Source: Streptomyces canus 299MFChir4.1 (GTDB taxonomy: Bacteria > Actinomycetota > Actinomycetes > Streptomycetales > Streptomycetaceae). Taken from it: a stretch of 64,000 bases of DNA. This document shows positions 50,856 through 63,230 of this stretch, piece by piece. Numbering within the stretch: position 1 is the stretch's first letter; each line of letters opens with the position of its first letter. Position numbers and translations under genes: made by a program. The stretch spans positions 754,788-818,787 of the forward strand of contig NZ_KB911583.1 in NCBI RefSeq assembly GCF_000383615.1, given 5' to 3'. The notes beneath the pieces were generated by a model that was not told the DNA's origin, did not search any database, and worked only from the letters and a program-made list of their open reading frames with translations.

Positions 50856-52208
50856 ATGGACGTTCACGACACGGCCGCCGCCGGTGCGGCCAGATGCCCC
50901 ATGTACGACGACTCCTTCGCGGCCGACCCGCAGAAGGTCTACGACTACCTCCGGGCGCACGGCCCGGCCGGCCCGGTCGAACTGGCCCCCGGTGTGGACG
51001 CCAACCTGGTCGTCGACCACGAGACGGCCCTGCGCGTGCTGCAGAACCCCAACCTGTTCGCGCGCGACGGCCGCCGCTGGACCGCCCTCAACGACGGCCG
51101 GGTCCCCCTCGACAGCCCCGTCCTGCCGATGATGGCCTACCGGCCCAACTGCCTGTTCACCGACGGCGCCCAGCACCTCAGGCTGCGCAAGGCGGTCACC
51201 GAGAGCCTCGACCGCCTCAACGTCACCCGCATCCGCCGCGACGTCGAGCCGATCGCCGCCTACCTCATCGACCAGTTCAGCGAGCGGGGCCGGGCGGACC
51301 TGATCAACGACTACGCCAAGCTGCTGCCGCTGCTGATGATCAACAAGCTCTTCGGCTGCCCCGCTGCCATCGGCGACCGGGTCACCAGCGCGATGGCCGA
51401 CATGTTCGACGGCAAGGACGCGCTGAAAGCCAGCGACGAACTCACCGCCTGCTTCATGGAGCTGGTCTCCCTCAAGCGCCGCGAACCCGGCGACGACATC
51501 ACCTCCTGGCTCGTCCAGCACTCCGCCGGCCTCAGCGACGAGGAGCTCAAGGACCAGCTGGTGATGCTGATCGGCGCCGGCGTGGAGCCCGAGCGCAACC
51601 TCATCGCCAACGCCCTGCTCCTGCTCCTGGACCGGGACGGCGAGGACGGGCCGAGCATGCAGATCGAGGACGCCCTCGACCACGTCCTGCTCAACAACCC
51701 GCCCATCGCCAACTACGCGACGCACTTCCCGCTCCAGGACGTCGACCTCGGCGGAGTGGTGGTTCAGGCGAACTCCCCCCTGGTCATCAGCTTCGCCGGA
51801 GCCAACAGCGACCCCGCGCTCGCCTCCTCGGGCCAGGCCCACAGCCGTGGCGCCCACCTCGCCTGGGGTGCGGGACCGCACGCCTGCCCGGCCAAGAGCC
51901 CGGCCCAGGTGATCGCGGTCACGGCCATCGAGCTGATCCTCAACGCGCTGCCCGACCTGCTCCTGAGCGTCCCGGCCCAGGAACTGCAGTGGCGTCCCGG
52001 CCCGTTCCACCGCGCCCTGGCCACCCTTCCCGTGCAGTTCAGCCCCACCCCGGCCACCCGGATGGCCTCGGCGTACGGCGTGCCCACCGCGGCCCGCCCG
52101 ACCGTCGTCCAGCAGCCCCAGCAGGCGGCGCGCGTCTCCGCAACCGCCGCCCAGAAGCCGGCCAAGAAGGGCTTCTGGAGCAGCTTCCTCGAGATCTTCC
52201 GTGTGTGA
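50856..52208 (+). CDS. cvnE: Conservon P450-like protein CvnE lacking the ExxR motif
   Basis: 450 residues. The heme-binding loop LAWGAGPHACPAKSPAQV keeps the Cys ligand (C344) but has W for the usual F. In the K helix, EDALDHVLLNNPPIANYATH, the conserved ExxR is H-V-L-L (276-279). The I helix has LIGAGVEPERN instead of AGxxT. Missing ExxR is known in CYP157-type proteins linked to conservons. The last 45 residues are basic and end KKGFWSSFLEIFRV, an amphipathic helix that may bind the membrane. RBS AAAGGACAC. Confidence 0.92.
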   Translation: MDVHDTAAAGAARCPMYDDSFAADPQKVYDYLRAHGPAGPVELAPGVDANLVVDHETALRVLQNPNLFARDGRRWTALNDGRVPLDSPVLPMMAYRPNCLFTDGAQHLRLRKAVTESLDRLNVTRIRRDVEPIAAYLIDQFSERGRADLINDYAKLLPLLMINKLFGCPAAIGDRVTSAMADMFDGKDALKASDELTACFMELVSLKRREPGDDITSWLVQHSAGLSDEELKDQLVMLIGAGVEPERNLIANALLLLLDRDGEDGPSMQIEDALDHVLLNNPPIANYATHFPLQDVDLGGVVVQANSPLVISFAGANSDPALASSGQAHSRGAHLAWGAGPHACPAKSPAQVIAVTAIELILNALPDLLLSVPAQELQWRPGPFHRALATLPVQFSPTPATRMASAYGVPTAARPTVVQQPQQAARVSATAAQKPAKKGFWSSFLEIFRV

Positions 52209-52215
52209 CGGCTTA

Positions 52216-52233
52216 GCACCGGCCGGCCGGTGC
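52216..52233 (+). terminator. Palindromic terminator of the conservon operon
   Basis: GCACCGGCCGGCCGGTGC is a perfect palindrome seven bases after the cvnE stop and can form a tight GC hairpin; no T-run follows. Confidence 0.5.
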
Positions 52234-52379
52234 CGGAGAGCGGACTGACGGCTTCACGAGTCCCCTCTCCGGCACCTGCGTTCGTTCGGGGGACAGTTCG
52301 CCGCGCACGCGCCCGAAAGGCCCGTCTCCGGGCAGAATCGACTCCCGTACAGCACAGCGCGCAGTACGAGGAGCGGCGT

Positions 52380-54047
52380 ATGGAGTACTACGACCTCGGC
52401 GCCCACGGCCGACCCGTCACCACCGACTCCGCCGAGGCCCAACTCTGGTTCGACCGCGGCCTGGTGTGGACGTACGCCTTTCATCACGAGGAGGCCGTGG
52501 CCTGCTTCGAGAAGGCCGCCGCCGCCGACCCGGACTGTGCGATGGCCCACTGGGGCATCGCCTACGCGCTGGGCCCCAACTACAACAAGCCCTGGGAGTT
52601 CTTCGACGACCGGGACCTGGCCCGGACCGTGCGACGCACCCATACGGCCGTCGAGACGGCGAACGCGAAGGCGGCCCTCCGGGCCACCGACGTGGAGCGG
52701 GCCCTGATCGGCGCCCTGCGCTCCCGCTACCCGCAGGCGAAGCCCGCCGAGGACTGCGCGGTGTGGAACGTGCCGTACGCCCACAGCATGCGCGCCGTCC
52801 ACGAACTCGCCCCGGACGACGCGGACGTGGCCGCCCTGTACGCGGACGCGCTGATGAACCTCACGCCCTGGCAGCTGTGGGACCTGCGCACCGGCGAGCC
52901 CGCCGCGGGCGCCCGCACCCACGAGGCCCGAGCCGTGCTGGAACGGTCACTGGCGGGCACCACCGGCCGTACCCACCCGGGTGTCCTGCACCTGTACGTC
53001 CACCTCATGGAGATGTCGCCCACACCCGAAGTGGCCCTGCCCGTCGCGGACCGGCTGCGCGGCCTGGTGCCCGACGCCGGGCATCTCCTGCACATGCCCT
53101 CGCACCTGGAGGTGCTGTGCGGCGACTACCGGCGGGTCGTGGCGGACAACAGCGCCGCGATCGCCGCCGACGAGAAGGCCCTTGCCCGGGCCGGAGCGAT
53201 GAACTTCTACACGCTCTACCGCTCGCACAACCACCACTTCAAGATCTACGGCGCGATGTTCCTGGGCCAGTCGGAGACGGCCCTGGAGGCCGCCGCGCAG
53301 CTGGAGGAGTCGATCCCTGAGGACCTGCTGCGGGTCGAGAGCCCGCCCATGGCCGACTGGCTGGAGGCCTTCCTCGCGATGCGCGTCCACGTCCTGATCC
53401 GCTTCGGCCGCTGGACCGAGATCCTGGACCTCCCGTTGCCCACCGACCCACGCCTGTACTGCGTGACGACCTCGATGCTCCACTACGCCCGCGGCGTCGC
53501 CTGCTCCGCCCTCGGCCGCATCACCGAGGCCGAACGCGAGCGCGCGCTGTTCCACGAGGCGGTCGCCCAGGTCCCCGAGACCCGGATGCTCTTCAACAAC
53601 ACGTGCGCCGACGTCCTGGCGATCGCCTCCGCGATGCTGGACGGCGAACTCGCCTACCGTAAGGGAGAGTTCGACACCGCCTTCGCGGCGCTGGAACGGT
53701 CGATCGAACTGGATGACAACCTCCCCTACGACGAGCCCTGGGGCTGGATGCAGCCGACCCGCCACGCCTACGGCGCCCTCCTGCTCGAACAGGGCCGTAT
53801 CGCCGAGGCCGAGGCCGTCTACCGCGCCGACCTCGGACTTGACGACGCCCTCCCGCGTCCGCTCCAGCACCCGGGCAACGTATGGGCGCTGCACGGCCTC
53901 CACGAGTGCCTGATCCGCGGGAGGAAGGAAGGGGAGGCGCGGATCGTCGCCCAGCAACTGCGGATCGCCCTCGCGCTGGCCGACGTACCGGTCGAGGCGT
54001 CCTGCTTCTGCCGGCTGGACACCGGCGCGCCGGACTGCTGCGGATAG
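52380..54047 (+). CDS. Tetratricopeptide repeat protein
   Basis: 555 residues, cytoplasmic. TPR helices are seen at AQLWFDRGLVWTYAFHHEEA, VACFEKAAAADPDCAMAHWG, AYRKGEFDTAFAALERSIEL and AYGALLLEQGRIAEAEAVYR. The middle has a conserved HLYVHLMEMSP and LLHMPSHLEVLCGDYRRVV, typical of a large family of uncharacterised TPR proteins in actinobacteria and proteobacteria. The C-terminus is Cys-rich (ASCFCRLDTGAPDCCG). GAGGAGCGGCGT lies at the ATG at 52380. Role unknown; protein binding is expected. Confidence 0.87.
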   Translation: MEYYDLGAHGRPVTTDSAEAQLWFDRGLVWTYAFHHEEAVACFEKAAAADPDCAMAHWGIAYALGPNYNKPWEFFDDRDLARTVRRTHTAVETANAKAALRATDVERALIGALRSRYPQAKPAEDCAVWNVPYAHSMRAVHELAPDDADVAALYADALMNLTPWQLWDLRTGEPAAGARTHEARAVLERSLAGTTGRTHPGVLHLYVHLMEMSPTPEVALPVADRLRGLVPDAGHLLHMPSHLEVLCGDYRRVVADNSAAIAADEKALARAGAMNFYTLYRSHNHHFKIYGAMFLGQSETALEAAAQLEESIPEDLLRVESPPMADWLEAFLAMRVHVLIRFGRWTEILDLPLPTDPRLYCVTTSMLHYARGVACSALGRITEAERERALFHEAVAQVPETRMLFNNTCADVLAIASAMLDGELAYRKGEFDTAFAALERSIELDDNLPYDEPWGWMQPTRHAYGALLLEQGRIAEAEAVYRADLGLDDALPRPLQHPGNVWALHGLHECLIRGRKEGEARIVAQQLRIALALADVPVEASCFCRLDTGAPDCCG

Positions 54048-54082
54048 GCTTCGTCAACCGGCCTACGGCAGCAGGGAGTCGC

Positions 54083-55063
54083 ATGCGGACCACGGGCGCA
54101 TTCATCGCGGACGCCTATGAACTCGGCCCGGGAACCTGGACGATGACGCCCGTCGCCCGCGGCGCCCTGGGACAGATCTGGAAACTGTCCGGCAACGGCA
54201 CCGCGTGGGCGGTGAAGGAGCTGCTCTTCGAGAAGGACGAGCCGGACGTCGGCGCCGAGGCCGCACTGCGCGACGCGGCGGAGACGCTGGGCGTCTCCGC
54301 GCCCCGTCTCCTGCCCGACCGCACCGGCGCCCATGTCGTACGGCTCCCCGAGGGCTCCTGGGCGAAGCTGTACGACTGGGTCGACGGCACCCCGGTCGCC
54401 CCGTCGGACCCGTCGGACCCGGAGATCCTGAGCTGGTGCGGTCGTACGCTCGCCCTCCTGCACAAGGCGGGCCAGGGTGCGAGCGGGACTCCGAGCGGCT
54501 GGTACGAACGGTGCAACCCGCAGTCCGACTGGGCCGAACTGCTCGGCAAGGTGGAGCGGGCCGGTCTGCCCTGGGCAGCGGAACTGGGCCGGTTCGTGGC
54601 CTCGACGGCCGTAGAGCTGGCCCTGCATGTCTCGCCGTCGTCTCCCGGTGACGTGGTGACCTCCCACCTCGACATGCGTCCGCAGAACGTCCTGGTCGGC
54701 CCGGACGGACCGGTCCTGCTGGACTGGGACAACGCCGGGCCCGTCTCGGCCGAGCGTGAACTGGCCCGTGCTGTCCACGTATGGTCGGGCGGCAACCGCT
54801 TCGACGCCGATGCGGCACGGCGCCTGGTGCGTGCCTACCGGGACGCCGGGGGCCGCGCGGCCGTCAAGAGCGTGGACGCCTTCTCGATGCTCATCGCGAC
54901 CGACCTCAACTACGTCTACGTACAGGCCGAATGCGCGGTCGATCCGACGGTGACCGCCGAGCAGCGCGCGTTCGGGAGCCGTGAGGCCGTGGCCAAGCTT
55001 CGCGGCCTGCCCGACCTGACCGCCGTCTCCCGGCTGACGGAGGCGCTGACGGACGAGTGGTGA
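54083..55063 (+). CDS. Aminoglycoside phosphotransferase-fold kinase
   Basis: 326 residues. N-lobe lysine in GTAWAVKELLFEKDEPDV; catalytic loop SHLDMRPQNVLV (HxDxxxxN); metal-binding VLLDWDNAGPVSAERELARA. This is the APH/choline kinase superfamily, and the key residues are present, so it should phosphorylate a small molecule. The substrate is not evident, and resistance function is not implied. GCAGGGAG precedes the ATG. It follows the TPR gene by 35 bases. Confidence 0.88.
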   Translation: MRTTGAFIADAYELGPGTWTMTPVARGALGQIWKLSGNGTAWAVKELLFEKDEPDVGAEAALRDAAETLGVSAPRLLPDRTGAHVVRLPEGSWAKLYDWVDGTPVAPSDPSDPEILSWCGRTLALLHKAGQGASGTPSGWYERCNPQSDWAELLGKVERAGLPWAAELGRFVASTAVELALHVSPSSPGDVVTSHLDMRPQNVLVGPDGPVLLDWDNAGPVSAERELARAVHVWSGGNRFDADAARRLVRAYRDAGGRAAVKSVDAFSMLIATDLNYVYVQAECAVDPTVTAEQRAFGSREAVAKLRGLPDLTAVSRLTEALTDEW

Positions 55064-55101
55064 TCTGCGAGCCTCGCCGACCTGGCACTAATGTCCTCGG
55101 C

Positions 55102-55530
55102 ATGAGCGAAAACTCCGCGCGGTCCGTCACCGTCGAGCGCACCAGCACCGGCCACTTCGTCGCCACCAACACCCGCGGCGGCACGATCAGCTTCGGCACC
55201 GGCTCCGACAGCGAGTTCACCCCGGTCGAACTGCTCCTCGCCGCGCTCGGCGGCTGCACGGCGGTGGACGTCGACCTCGCCACCACCCGCCACGCCGAAC
55301 CCGACTCCTTCTCCGTCCAGGTGAGCGGCAACAAGGTCAACGACGAACTCGGCAACCGGCTGACCGACCTCGCCGTCACCTTCACCGTCACCTTCCCGGA
55401 CGGCGAGGGCGCGGACCGGGCCCGCACGATCCTGCCCCGGGCGGTGAAGACCTCCCACGACCGCCTGTGCACGGTCAGCCGCACGGTCGAGATCGGCACG
55501 CCGGTCACCGCGACCGTCGAGGACGCCTGA
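55102..55530 (+). CDS. OsmC family protein
   Basis: 142 residues. OsmC/Ohr fold with FTPVELLLAALGGCTAVDVD (first Cys) and SHDRLCTVSRTVEIGTPV (second Cys), the two redox cysteines of peroxiredoxin-like OsmC proteins. It probably reduces organic hydroperoxides or is a YhfA-type relative. The ATG at 55102 was chosen at MSENSARSVTVER. It lies 20 bases upstream of the second GlxA regulator. Confidence 0.9.
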   Translation: MSENSARSVTVERTSTGHFVATNTRGGTISFGTGSDSEFTPVELLLAALGGCTAVDVDLATTRHAEPDSFSVQVSGNKVNDELGNRLTDLAVTFTVTFPDGEGADRARTILPRAVKTSHDRLCTVSRTVEIGTPVTATVEDA

Positions 55531-55550
55531 CCGCCGCGTTGCCTGTCCCC

Positions 55551-56507
55551 GTGTCAGACTCCCGCCTTCGCCGTGTCGCCGTTCTCGTCCTCGAAGGCGC
55601 GAAACCCCTGGACGTCGGCATCCCCGCGCAGGTGTTCACCACGCGCGCGAGCATGCCGTACGAGGTACGGCTGTGCGGCGCGGCCCCGGGGCTCGTGAGC
55701 GGTGGGGACGGGCTGTCGTACCACGTCGCCCACGGTCTGGAGGCGCTCGCCTGGGCGGATCTCGTCTTCATCCCGGGCTACCGGTTCCCGGACCGGGAGG
55801 ATCCGCCGCCATCCGTCGTCGAGGGGCTGGTCGCCGCCCACAGCAGGGGCGCGCGGCTGGCCGCCATCTCGACGGGCGCCTTCGCGCTGGCCGCGACCGG
55901 TCTGCTCGACGGCCGGCGCGCCACGACCCACTGGCACTACACGAGGGCACTCGCGGCGAAGCATCCCCTCGTCCGGGTCGACGAGAACGTGCTGTTCGTG
56001 GACGAGGGCAGCGTGCTGACCTCGGCCGGCGCCGCCTCCGGCATCGACCTGTGCCTGCATGTCCTGCGCGGCGACCTCGGCGTGGCCGCGTCCAACCACG
56101 CGGCCCGGCGCCTGGTCGCGGCCCCCTACCGCAGTGGCGGTCAGGCGCAGTACGTGCCGCGCAGCGTGCCCGAGCCCCTCGGCGAGCGCTTCGCAGCCAC
56201 CCGGGAGTGGGCCCTGCACCGCCTGGACGAACCCCTCACCCTCGACCTCCTCGCGCGGCAGGCCGCGGTCTCGCCGCGCACGTTCTCCCGACGCTTCGTC
56301 GAGGAGACCGGATACACGCCGATGCAGTGGGTGATGCGCGCCCGCATCGACATGGCCCGCGAGCTGCTGGAGCGTTCCGAGCGGAGCGTCGAGCAGATCG
56401 CCACCGACGTAGGGCTCGGGACGGGCGCGAATCTGCGGACGCACTTCCAGCGGATCCTGGGGACGACGCCGAGCGAGTACCGGCGCACCTTCACCCGGGG
56501 CGAGTAG
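55551..56507 (+). CDS. GlxA family AraC-type transcriptional regulator
   Basis: 318 residues from a GTG. DJ-1/PfpI domain: RRVAVLVLEGAKPLDVGIPA, GARLAAISTGAFALAATGLL (Ser where the other copy has Cys), and ENVLFVDEGSVLTSAGAASG. AraC HTH: LLARQAAVSPRTFSRRFVEE and EQIATDVGLGTGANLRTHFQ. It is the second protein of this class in the window and differs in the elbow residue. The target may be the OsmC gene with which it is adjacent and co-directional. Confidence 0.9.
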   Translation: MSDSRLRRVAVLVLEGAKPLDVGIPAQVFTTRASMPYEVRLCGAAPGLVSGGDGLSYHVAHGLEALAWADLVFIPGYRFPDREDPPPSVVEGLVAAHSRGARLAAISTGAFALAATGLLDGRRATTHWHYTRALAAKHPLVRVDENVLFVDEGSVLTSAGAASGIDLCLHVLRGDLGVAASNHAARRLVAAPYRSGGQAQYVPRSVPEPLGERFAATREWALHRLDEPLTLDLLARQAAVSPRTFSRRFVEETGYTPMQWVMRARIDMARELLERSERSVEQIATDVGLGTGANLRTHFQRILGTTPSEYRRTFTRGE

Positions 56508-56636
56508 TCCCTCCCTTCGGCCAGGTGGGTACCTGTGCCGATCTTGGCGCGATCCTTTTGAACCATGGCGATCGCGCCACTGTCAGCGGGGGCGGCCGCG
56601 CGCGAGCCTGGTGGGCATAGGGAAGGGACACCATTC

Positions 56637-57635
56637 ATGACTCGCATCGCCATCAACGGATTCGGCCGTATCGGACGCAATGTGCTGCGCGCGCTCCTCG
56701 AACGCGACAGCGCGCTGGAGGTCGTCGCCGTCAACGACCTCACCGAGCCCGCCACGCTCGCCAGGCTGCTCGCCTACGACAGCACGGCCGGCCGCCTCGG
56801 CCGTCCGGTGACCGTCGACGGGAACACCCTGGTCGTCGACGGCCGTCGCATCACCGTGCTCGCCGAGCGCGAACCGGCGCAGCTTCCCTGGGCCGAACTC
56901 GGCGTCGACATCGTGCTGGAGGCCACGGGGCGGTTCACCTCGGCCAAGGCCGCCCGCGCCCACCTCGACGCGGGCGCGAAGAAGGTCCTCGTCAGCGCAC
57001 CCTCGGACGGCGCCGACGTCACGCTCGCGTACGGGGTCAACACCGACGCCTACGACCCGGACCTGCACACGATCGTCTCCAACGCCTCGTGCACGACCAA
57101 CGCGCTCGCGCCCCTCGCCTCGGTGCTCGACGAGCTCGCGGGCATCGAGCACGGCTTCATGACGACCGTGCACGCCTACACGCAGGAGCAGAACCTCCAG
57201 GACGGCCCGCACCGCGACGCCCGTCGCGCCCGCGCCGCCGGCGTCAACATCGTGCCCACCACGACCGGCGCCGCCAAGGCGATCGGCCACGTGCTGCCCA
57301 ACCTGGACGGCAAGCTGTCCGGCGACTCGATCCGCGTCCCGGTCCCGGTCGGCTCCATCGTCGAGCTGAACACGACCGTCTCCCGTGACGTGACCCGCGA
57401 GGACGTACTGGCGGCGTACCGCACGGCGGCCGAAGGGCCGCTTGCAGGTGTCCTGGAGTACTCGGAGGACCCGCTCGTCTCCTCGGACATCACGGGCAAT
57501 CCCGCCTCGTCGATCTTCGACTCGGCCCTGACCCGCGTGGAGGGCCGCCATGTGAAGGTCGTCGCCTGGTACGACAACGAGTGGGGCTTCTCCAACCGCG
57601 TGATCGACACGCTGGAGCTCCTGGCCAACGGCTGA
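56637..57635 (+). CDS. gap: Glyceraldehyde-3-phosphate dehydrogenase, type I
   Basis: 332 residues. NAD site IAINGFGRIGRNVLRAL with N33-D34; catalytic C152 in VSNASCTTNALAPL; H179 in MTTVHAYTQEQNLQDG; and a C-terminal VVAWYDNEWGFSNRVIDTL. It oxidises G3P to 1,3-bisphosphoglycerate. GGAAGGG lies nine bases before the ATG. Streptomycetes usually have a gap-pgk-tpi operon; here gap stands alone, so it is probably a second isozyme. Confidence 0.96.
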   Translation: MTRIAINGFGRIGRNVLRALLERDSALEVVAVNDLTEPATLARLLAYDSTAGRLGRPVTVDGNTLVVDGRRITVLAEREPAQLPWAELGVDIVLEATGRFTSAKAARAHLDAGAKKVLVSAPSDGADVTLAYGVNTDAYDPDLHTIVSNASCTTNALAPLASVLDELAGIEHGFMTTVHAYTQEQNLQDGPHRDARRARAAGVNIVPTTTGAAKAIGHVLPNLDGKLSGDSIRVPVPVGSIVELNTTVSRDVTREDVLAAYRTAAEGPLAGVLEYSEDPLVSSDITGNPASSIFDSALTRVEGRHVKVVAWYDNEWGFSNRVIDTLELLANG

Positions 57636-57671
57636 GGCTCTCGGCCCCAGCACAGCACGCGTGACCCTCTT

Positions 57672-57710
57672 GACCGGTGATGATCCTGACTGACAGGATC
57701 ATCACCGGTC
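57672..57710 (+). terminator. 17-bp perfect hairpin after gap
   Basis: GACCGGTGATGATCCTG and its exact complement lie around ACTGA, 37 bases after the gap stop and 34 before the next gene. It most likely ends gap transcription; an operator for the HAD gene is the alternative, since no T-run follows. Confidence 0.6.
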
Positions 57711-57743
57711 GAGTAGGTGACATCGGTGTGAACGGGAGCCCGT

Positions 57744-58436
57744 ATGGCCGTGATCCGCGACATCGAGGTCGTCGTCTTCGACGTCCTCGGCACCCTCGTC
57801 GACGAACCGGCCGGACTCCGAGCGGGAATCCGCGAAGCGGTGCCCGCCTCCGACGAGGCGCGCGTCGACGAACTGCTCGCTCTGTGGCAGGGCCACGGAG
57901 AGCGGGAGCGGCGCCGCATCGCCCAAGGGGAGCGCGCGTACGTCAACAGCTCGGTTCTCGACGCGGAGGCCGCGCACCTGGTCGCGGCCCGCGCCGGGTG
58001 CACGGATCCTTCGACCGTGGCTCGCTTGGCCATGGCGGGGCAGCGCCTGCCGCCGTGGCACGATTCCGTCGCCGGTCTCGAACGGCTGTCACGGTGGTTC
58101 CCCGTGTTCGGGCTCTCCAACGCCGCACGCACCGTTCTTCCACGACTCAACGCCCATGCCGGACTGCGCTGGCACCAGGCCCTGTCCGCAGAGACCGTCC
58201 ACGCCTACAAACCGGCGCCCGAGGTCTACCGACTCGCCCTCGGCGCCGCCGGATGCGCGCCGGACCGCGTGCTCATGGTGGCTGCCCACGCCTGGGACCT
58301 GCGCGGAGCCCAGGCGACGGGAATGCGGACCGCCTACGTGCACCGGCCCGTCGGGGAACCGCCTACGAGCCGTGACACCTTCGACGGCCGATTCGGTGGC
58401 CTGGCCGAACTGGTCACCGCCCTGACGGCGCCCTGA
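57744..58436 (+). CDS. HAD-type (S)-2-haloacid dehalogenase-like hydrolase
   Basis: 230 residues. HAD motif I VVVFDVLGTLVDEPAG (nucleophile D13), motif II FPVFGLSNAARTVL, motif III Lys in VHAYKPAPEVYRLALGAAG and motif IV region VLMVAAHAWDLRGAQATGM. The SNA and AHAWD sequences point to the type II haloacid dehalogenase branch rather than phosphatases. Substrate not established. Confidence 0.88.
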   Translation: MAVIRDIEVVVFDVLGTLVDEPAGLRAGIREAVPASDEARVDELLALWQGHGERERRRIAQGERAYVNSSVLDAEAAHLVAARAGCTDPSTVARLAMAGQRLPPWHDSVAGLERLSRWFPVFGLSNAARTVLPRLNAHAGLRWHQALSAETVHAYKPAPEVYRLALGAAGCAPDRVLMVAAHAWDLRGAQATGMRTAYVHRPVGEPPTSRDTFDGRFGGLAELVTALTAP

Positions 58437-58487
58437 CGGGAGCCACGGTCAGCAGGCAGGTCGTTGTCGAGGCCGGCCTCGGCGCGA

Positions 58488-61192
<2,705 letters not shown>

Positions 61193-61525
61193 TCCAAATC
61201 CAACCCCTGTTCGAAATTGCGAACGTTAGTCGGCCGGGGGACACCCTGGATGGTAGGGGGTGGAGAGCTCCCGTCAATATGTCTCGCATGATTCGTGGAT
61301 GACACCGAAATGTTTCGGCGTTTGCGAGCCCGGTGGGGCCGTGTTGAGGAGAATTTGGCACGACCGGCGTAGTTGACAACCCCGTCAGCCTCCCTAGTAT
61401 CCGTGGCGGCGACGTCCGGAAGAAGACCGAAATTTCGAACGACAGTGAATGTCATGTACCTGCTATGAGTCGACAGGCGTACTCCAGTCATCCACTGTCT
61501 GGCGTCGCCCTGAAAGGAGCCCACC
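61193..61525. promoter_or_regulatory. Divergent glycosidase promoter region with two ATTTCGAAC boxes
   Basis: 333 bases between the GH43 and GH27 starts. ATTTCGAAC occurs at 61432-61440 on the plus strand and at 61209-61217 on the minus strand, so each gene has one copy in the same orientation relative to transcription. The plus copy lies in the longer palindrome CGAAATTTCG. The middle contains A/T-rich sequence around 61270-61330. No gene is seen. Confidence 0.6.
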
Positions 61526-63172
61526 GTGTCCAGACGAACAGGCAGACGACTGCTTCGTGTCTTCGCTTCCGCCGTCCTGACGGTCGCCGCGTCCGTCACA
61601 GCCGCGATCCACACCCCGGCCACGGCCGCGCCGGGCAGCCCGGCACTCACTCCACCGCTGGGCTGGAACAGCTGGAACAGCTTCGGGTGCGGGGTCACCG
61701 AGGCGCAGGTCCGGCAGGCCGCCGACGCGATGGTGTCCTCGGGCATGCGGGACGCCGGCTACCGGTACGTCGTGGTCGACGACTGCTGGTTCGACCCGCA
61801 GCGTGACGGGGCGGGCAACCTGCGGGCCAATCCGACCAAGTTCCCGAGCGGGATGAAGGCCCTCGGCGACTACATCCACGGCAAGGGCCTGAAGTTCGGC
61901 ATCTACCAGGTGCCGGGCGACCGCACCTGCGCGCAGACCAGCGGTGCCTATCCGGGCTCGACGGGCAGCAGGGGGCACGAGACGCAGGACGCCGCCACGT
62001 TCGCCTCGTGGGGCGTCGACTACCTCAAGTACGACTGGTGTTCGTCGAGCGGTACCCGCGACGAACAGGTCACGCGCTTCACGCTGATGCGTGACGCCCT
62101 GCGTGCCACCGGGCGGCCGATCGTGTACAGCATCAACCCCAACAGCTTCCACGCCATCACCGGCGCCACGTACAACTGGGGCGAGGTCGCCGACCTGTGG
62201 CGGACCACCGAGGACCTGCTCGACATCTGGCAGAACGGCAACACCAACAGCTATCCGATGGGTGTGGGCAATGTCCTGGACATCACCGCGCCGCTGGCGG
62301 CGCAGTCCGGTCCGGGGCACTGGAACGACCCCGACATGCTGGTCGTCGGCCGCCCCGGTCTGTCGCTGACCGAGTCCCGCTCCCACTTCGCGCTGTGGGC
62401 CCTGCTGAGCGCGCCGCTCATGGCCGGTAACGACATCCGCACCATGTCCGCCGACGTGAGCGCGATCCTGCGCAACCCCCGCCTGCTGGCCGTGAACCAG
62501 GACGCGCTGGGCGCGGGGGGGCGCAGGGTGCGCGACGACGGCGACACCGAGGTGTTCGCCAAACCGCTGTCCGACGGCTCGGTCGCGGTGGGCCTGTTCA
62601 ACCGGGGCGGCGGCACCGCGACGGTCACCGCCACGGCCGCGCAAGTCGGCCTGTCCGGCGGGCCGTTCACCCTCACCGACCTGTGGACCGGCGGCACGTC
62701 GAGTACGTCCGGGCAGATCTCGGCGAGCGTCCCCGCGCACGGCGTGGCCGTGTTCCGGGTGAGCGGTGGCAGCCCGCTGGCCGCCACCACCTCACGTCTG
62801 CGCGGCAACGCCTCCGGCCGCTGCCTGGACGTGGACAACGCCTCCACCGCCGCCGGGGCCACGGCCCTGATCTGGGACTGCCACACGGCCGCCAACCAGC
62901 TGTGGACCACCTGGGCGGGCGGGGAGATCCGCGTCTACGGCGACAAGTGCCTGGACGCATACAACCAGGGCACCACCAACGGCACCCGGGTCATCACCTG
63001 GCCCTGCAACGGCCAGGACAACCAGAAGTGGACCGTCGGCTCCGACGGTTCGATCCGCAACGTCCGTGCCGGGCTGTGCCTCGACGTCAACGGGGCCGCC
63101 ACCGCCAACGGGACCCCGCTGGTCCTGTGGACCTGCAACGGCCAGGCCAACCAGAAGTGGACCCGCACGTGA
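61526..63172 (+). CDS. Secreted GH27 alpha-galactosidase/beta-L-arabinopyranosidase with CBM13
   Basis: 548 residues from a GTG with AAAGGAG upstream. Signal peptide to about residue 35. GH27 barrel with [26 protein letters not shown], nucleophile D170 in YLKYDWCSS and probable acid/base D230 in [13 protein letters not shown] beta domain follows, then a ricin-type CBM13 (430-548) with QW-type repeats NQLWTTW, NQKWTVG and NQKWTRT. Streptomyces GH27-CBM13 proteins include beta-L-arabinopyranosidases, and the xylan/arabinan neighbours make that as likely as alpha-galactosidase. Confidence 0.93.
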   Translation: MSRRTGRRLLRVFASAVLTVAASVTAAIHTPATAAPGSPALTPPLGWNSWNSFGCGVTEAQVRQAADAMVSSGMRDAGYRYVVVDDCWFDPQRDGAGNLRANPTKFPSGMKALGDYIHGKGLKFGIYQVPGDRTCAQTSGAYPGSTGSRGHETQDAATFASWGVDYLKYDWCSSSGTRDEQVTRFTLMRDALRATGRPIVYSINPNSFHAITGATYNWGEVADLWRTTEDLLDIWQNGNTNSYPMGVGNVLDITAPLAAQSGPGHWNDPDMLVVGRPGLSLTESRSHFALWALLSAPLMAGNDIRTMSADVSAILRNPRLLAVNQDALGAGGRRVRDDGDTEVFAKPLSDGSVAVGLFNRGGGTATVTATAAQVGLSGGPFTLTDLWTGGTSSTSGQISASVPAHGVAVFRVSGGSPLAATTSRLRGNASGRCLDVDNASTAAGATALIWDCHTAANQLWTTWAGGEIRVYGDKCLDAYNQGTTNGTRVITWPCNGQDNQKWTVGSDGSIRNVRAGLCLDVNGAATANGTPLVLWTCNGQANQKWTRT

Positions 63173-63230
63173 GGGGCCCCGAGCACCGGCCGGCAGCCCA
63201 CCCACCAGCCGACATCCCCCGGAGGCCACG

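Noticed and set aside
61372..61525. Earlier in-frame start for the GH27 gene
   Set aside because: The GTG at 61526 has AAAGGAG and a proper signal peptide; the upstream sequence holds the promoter box.
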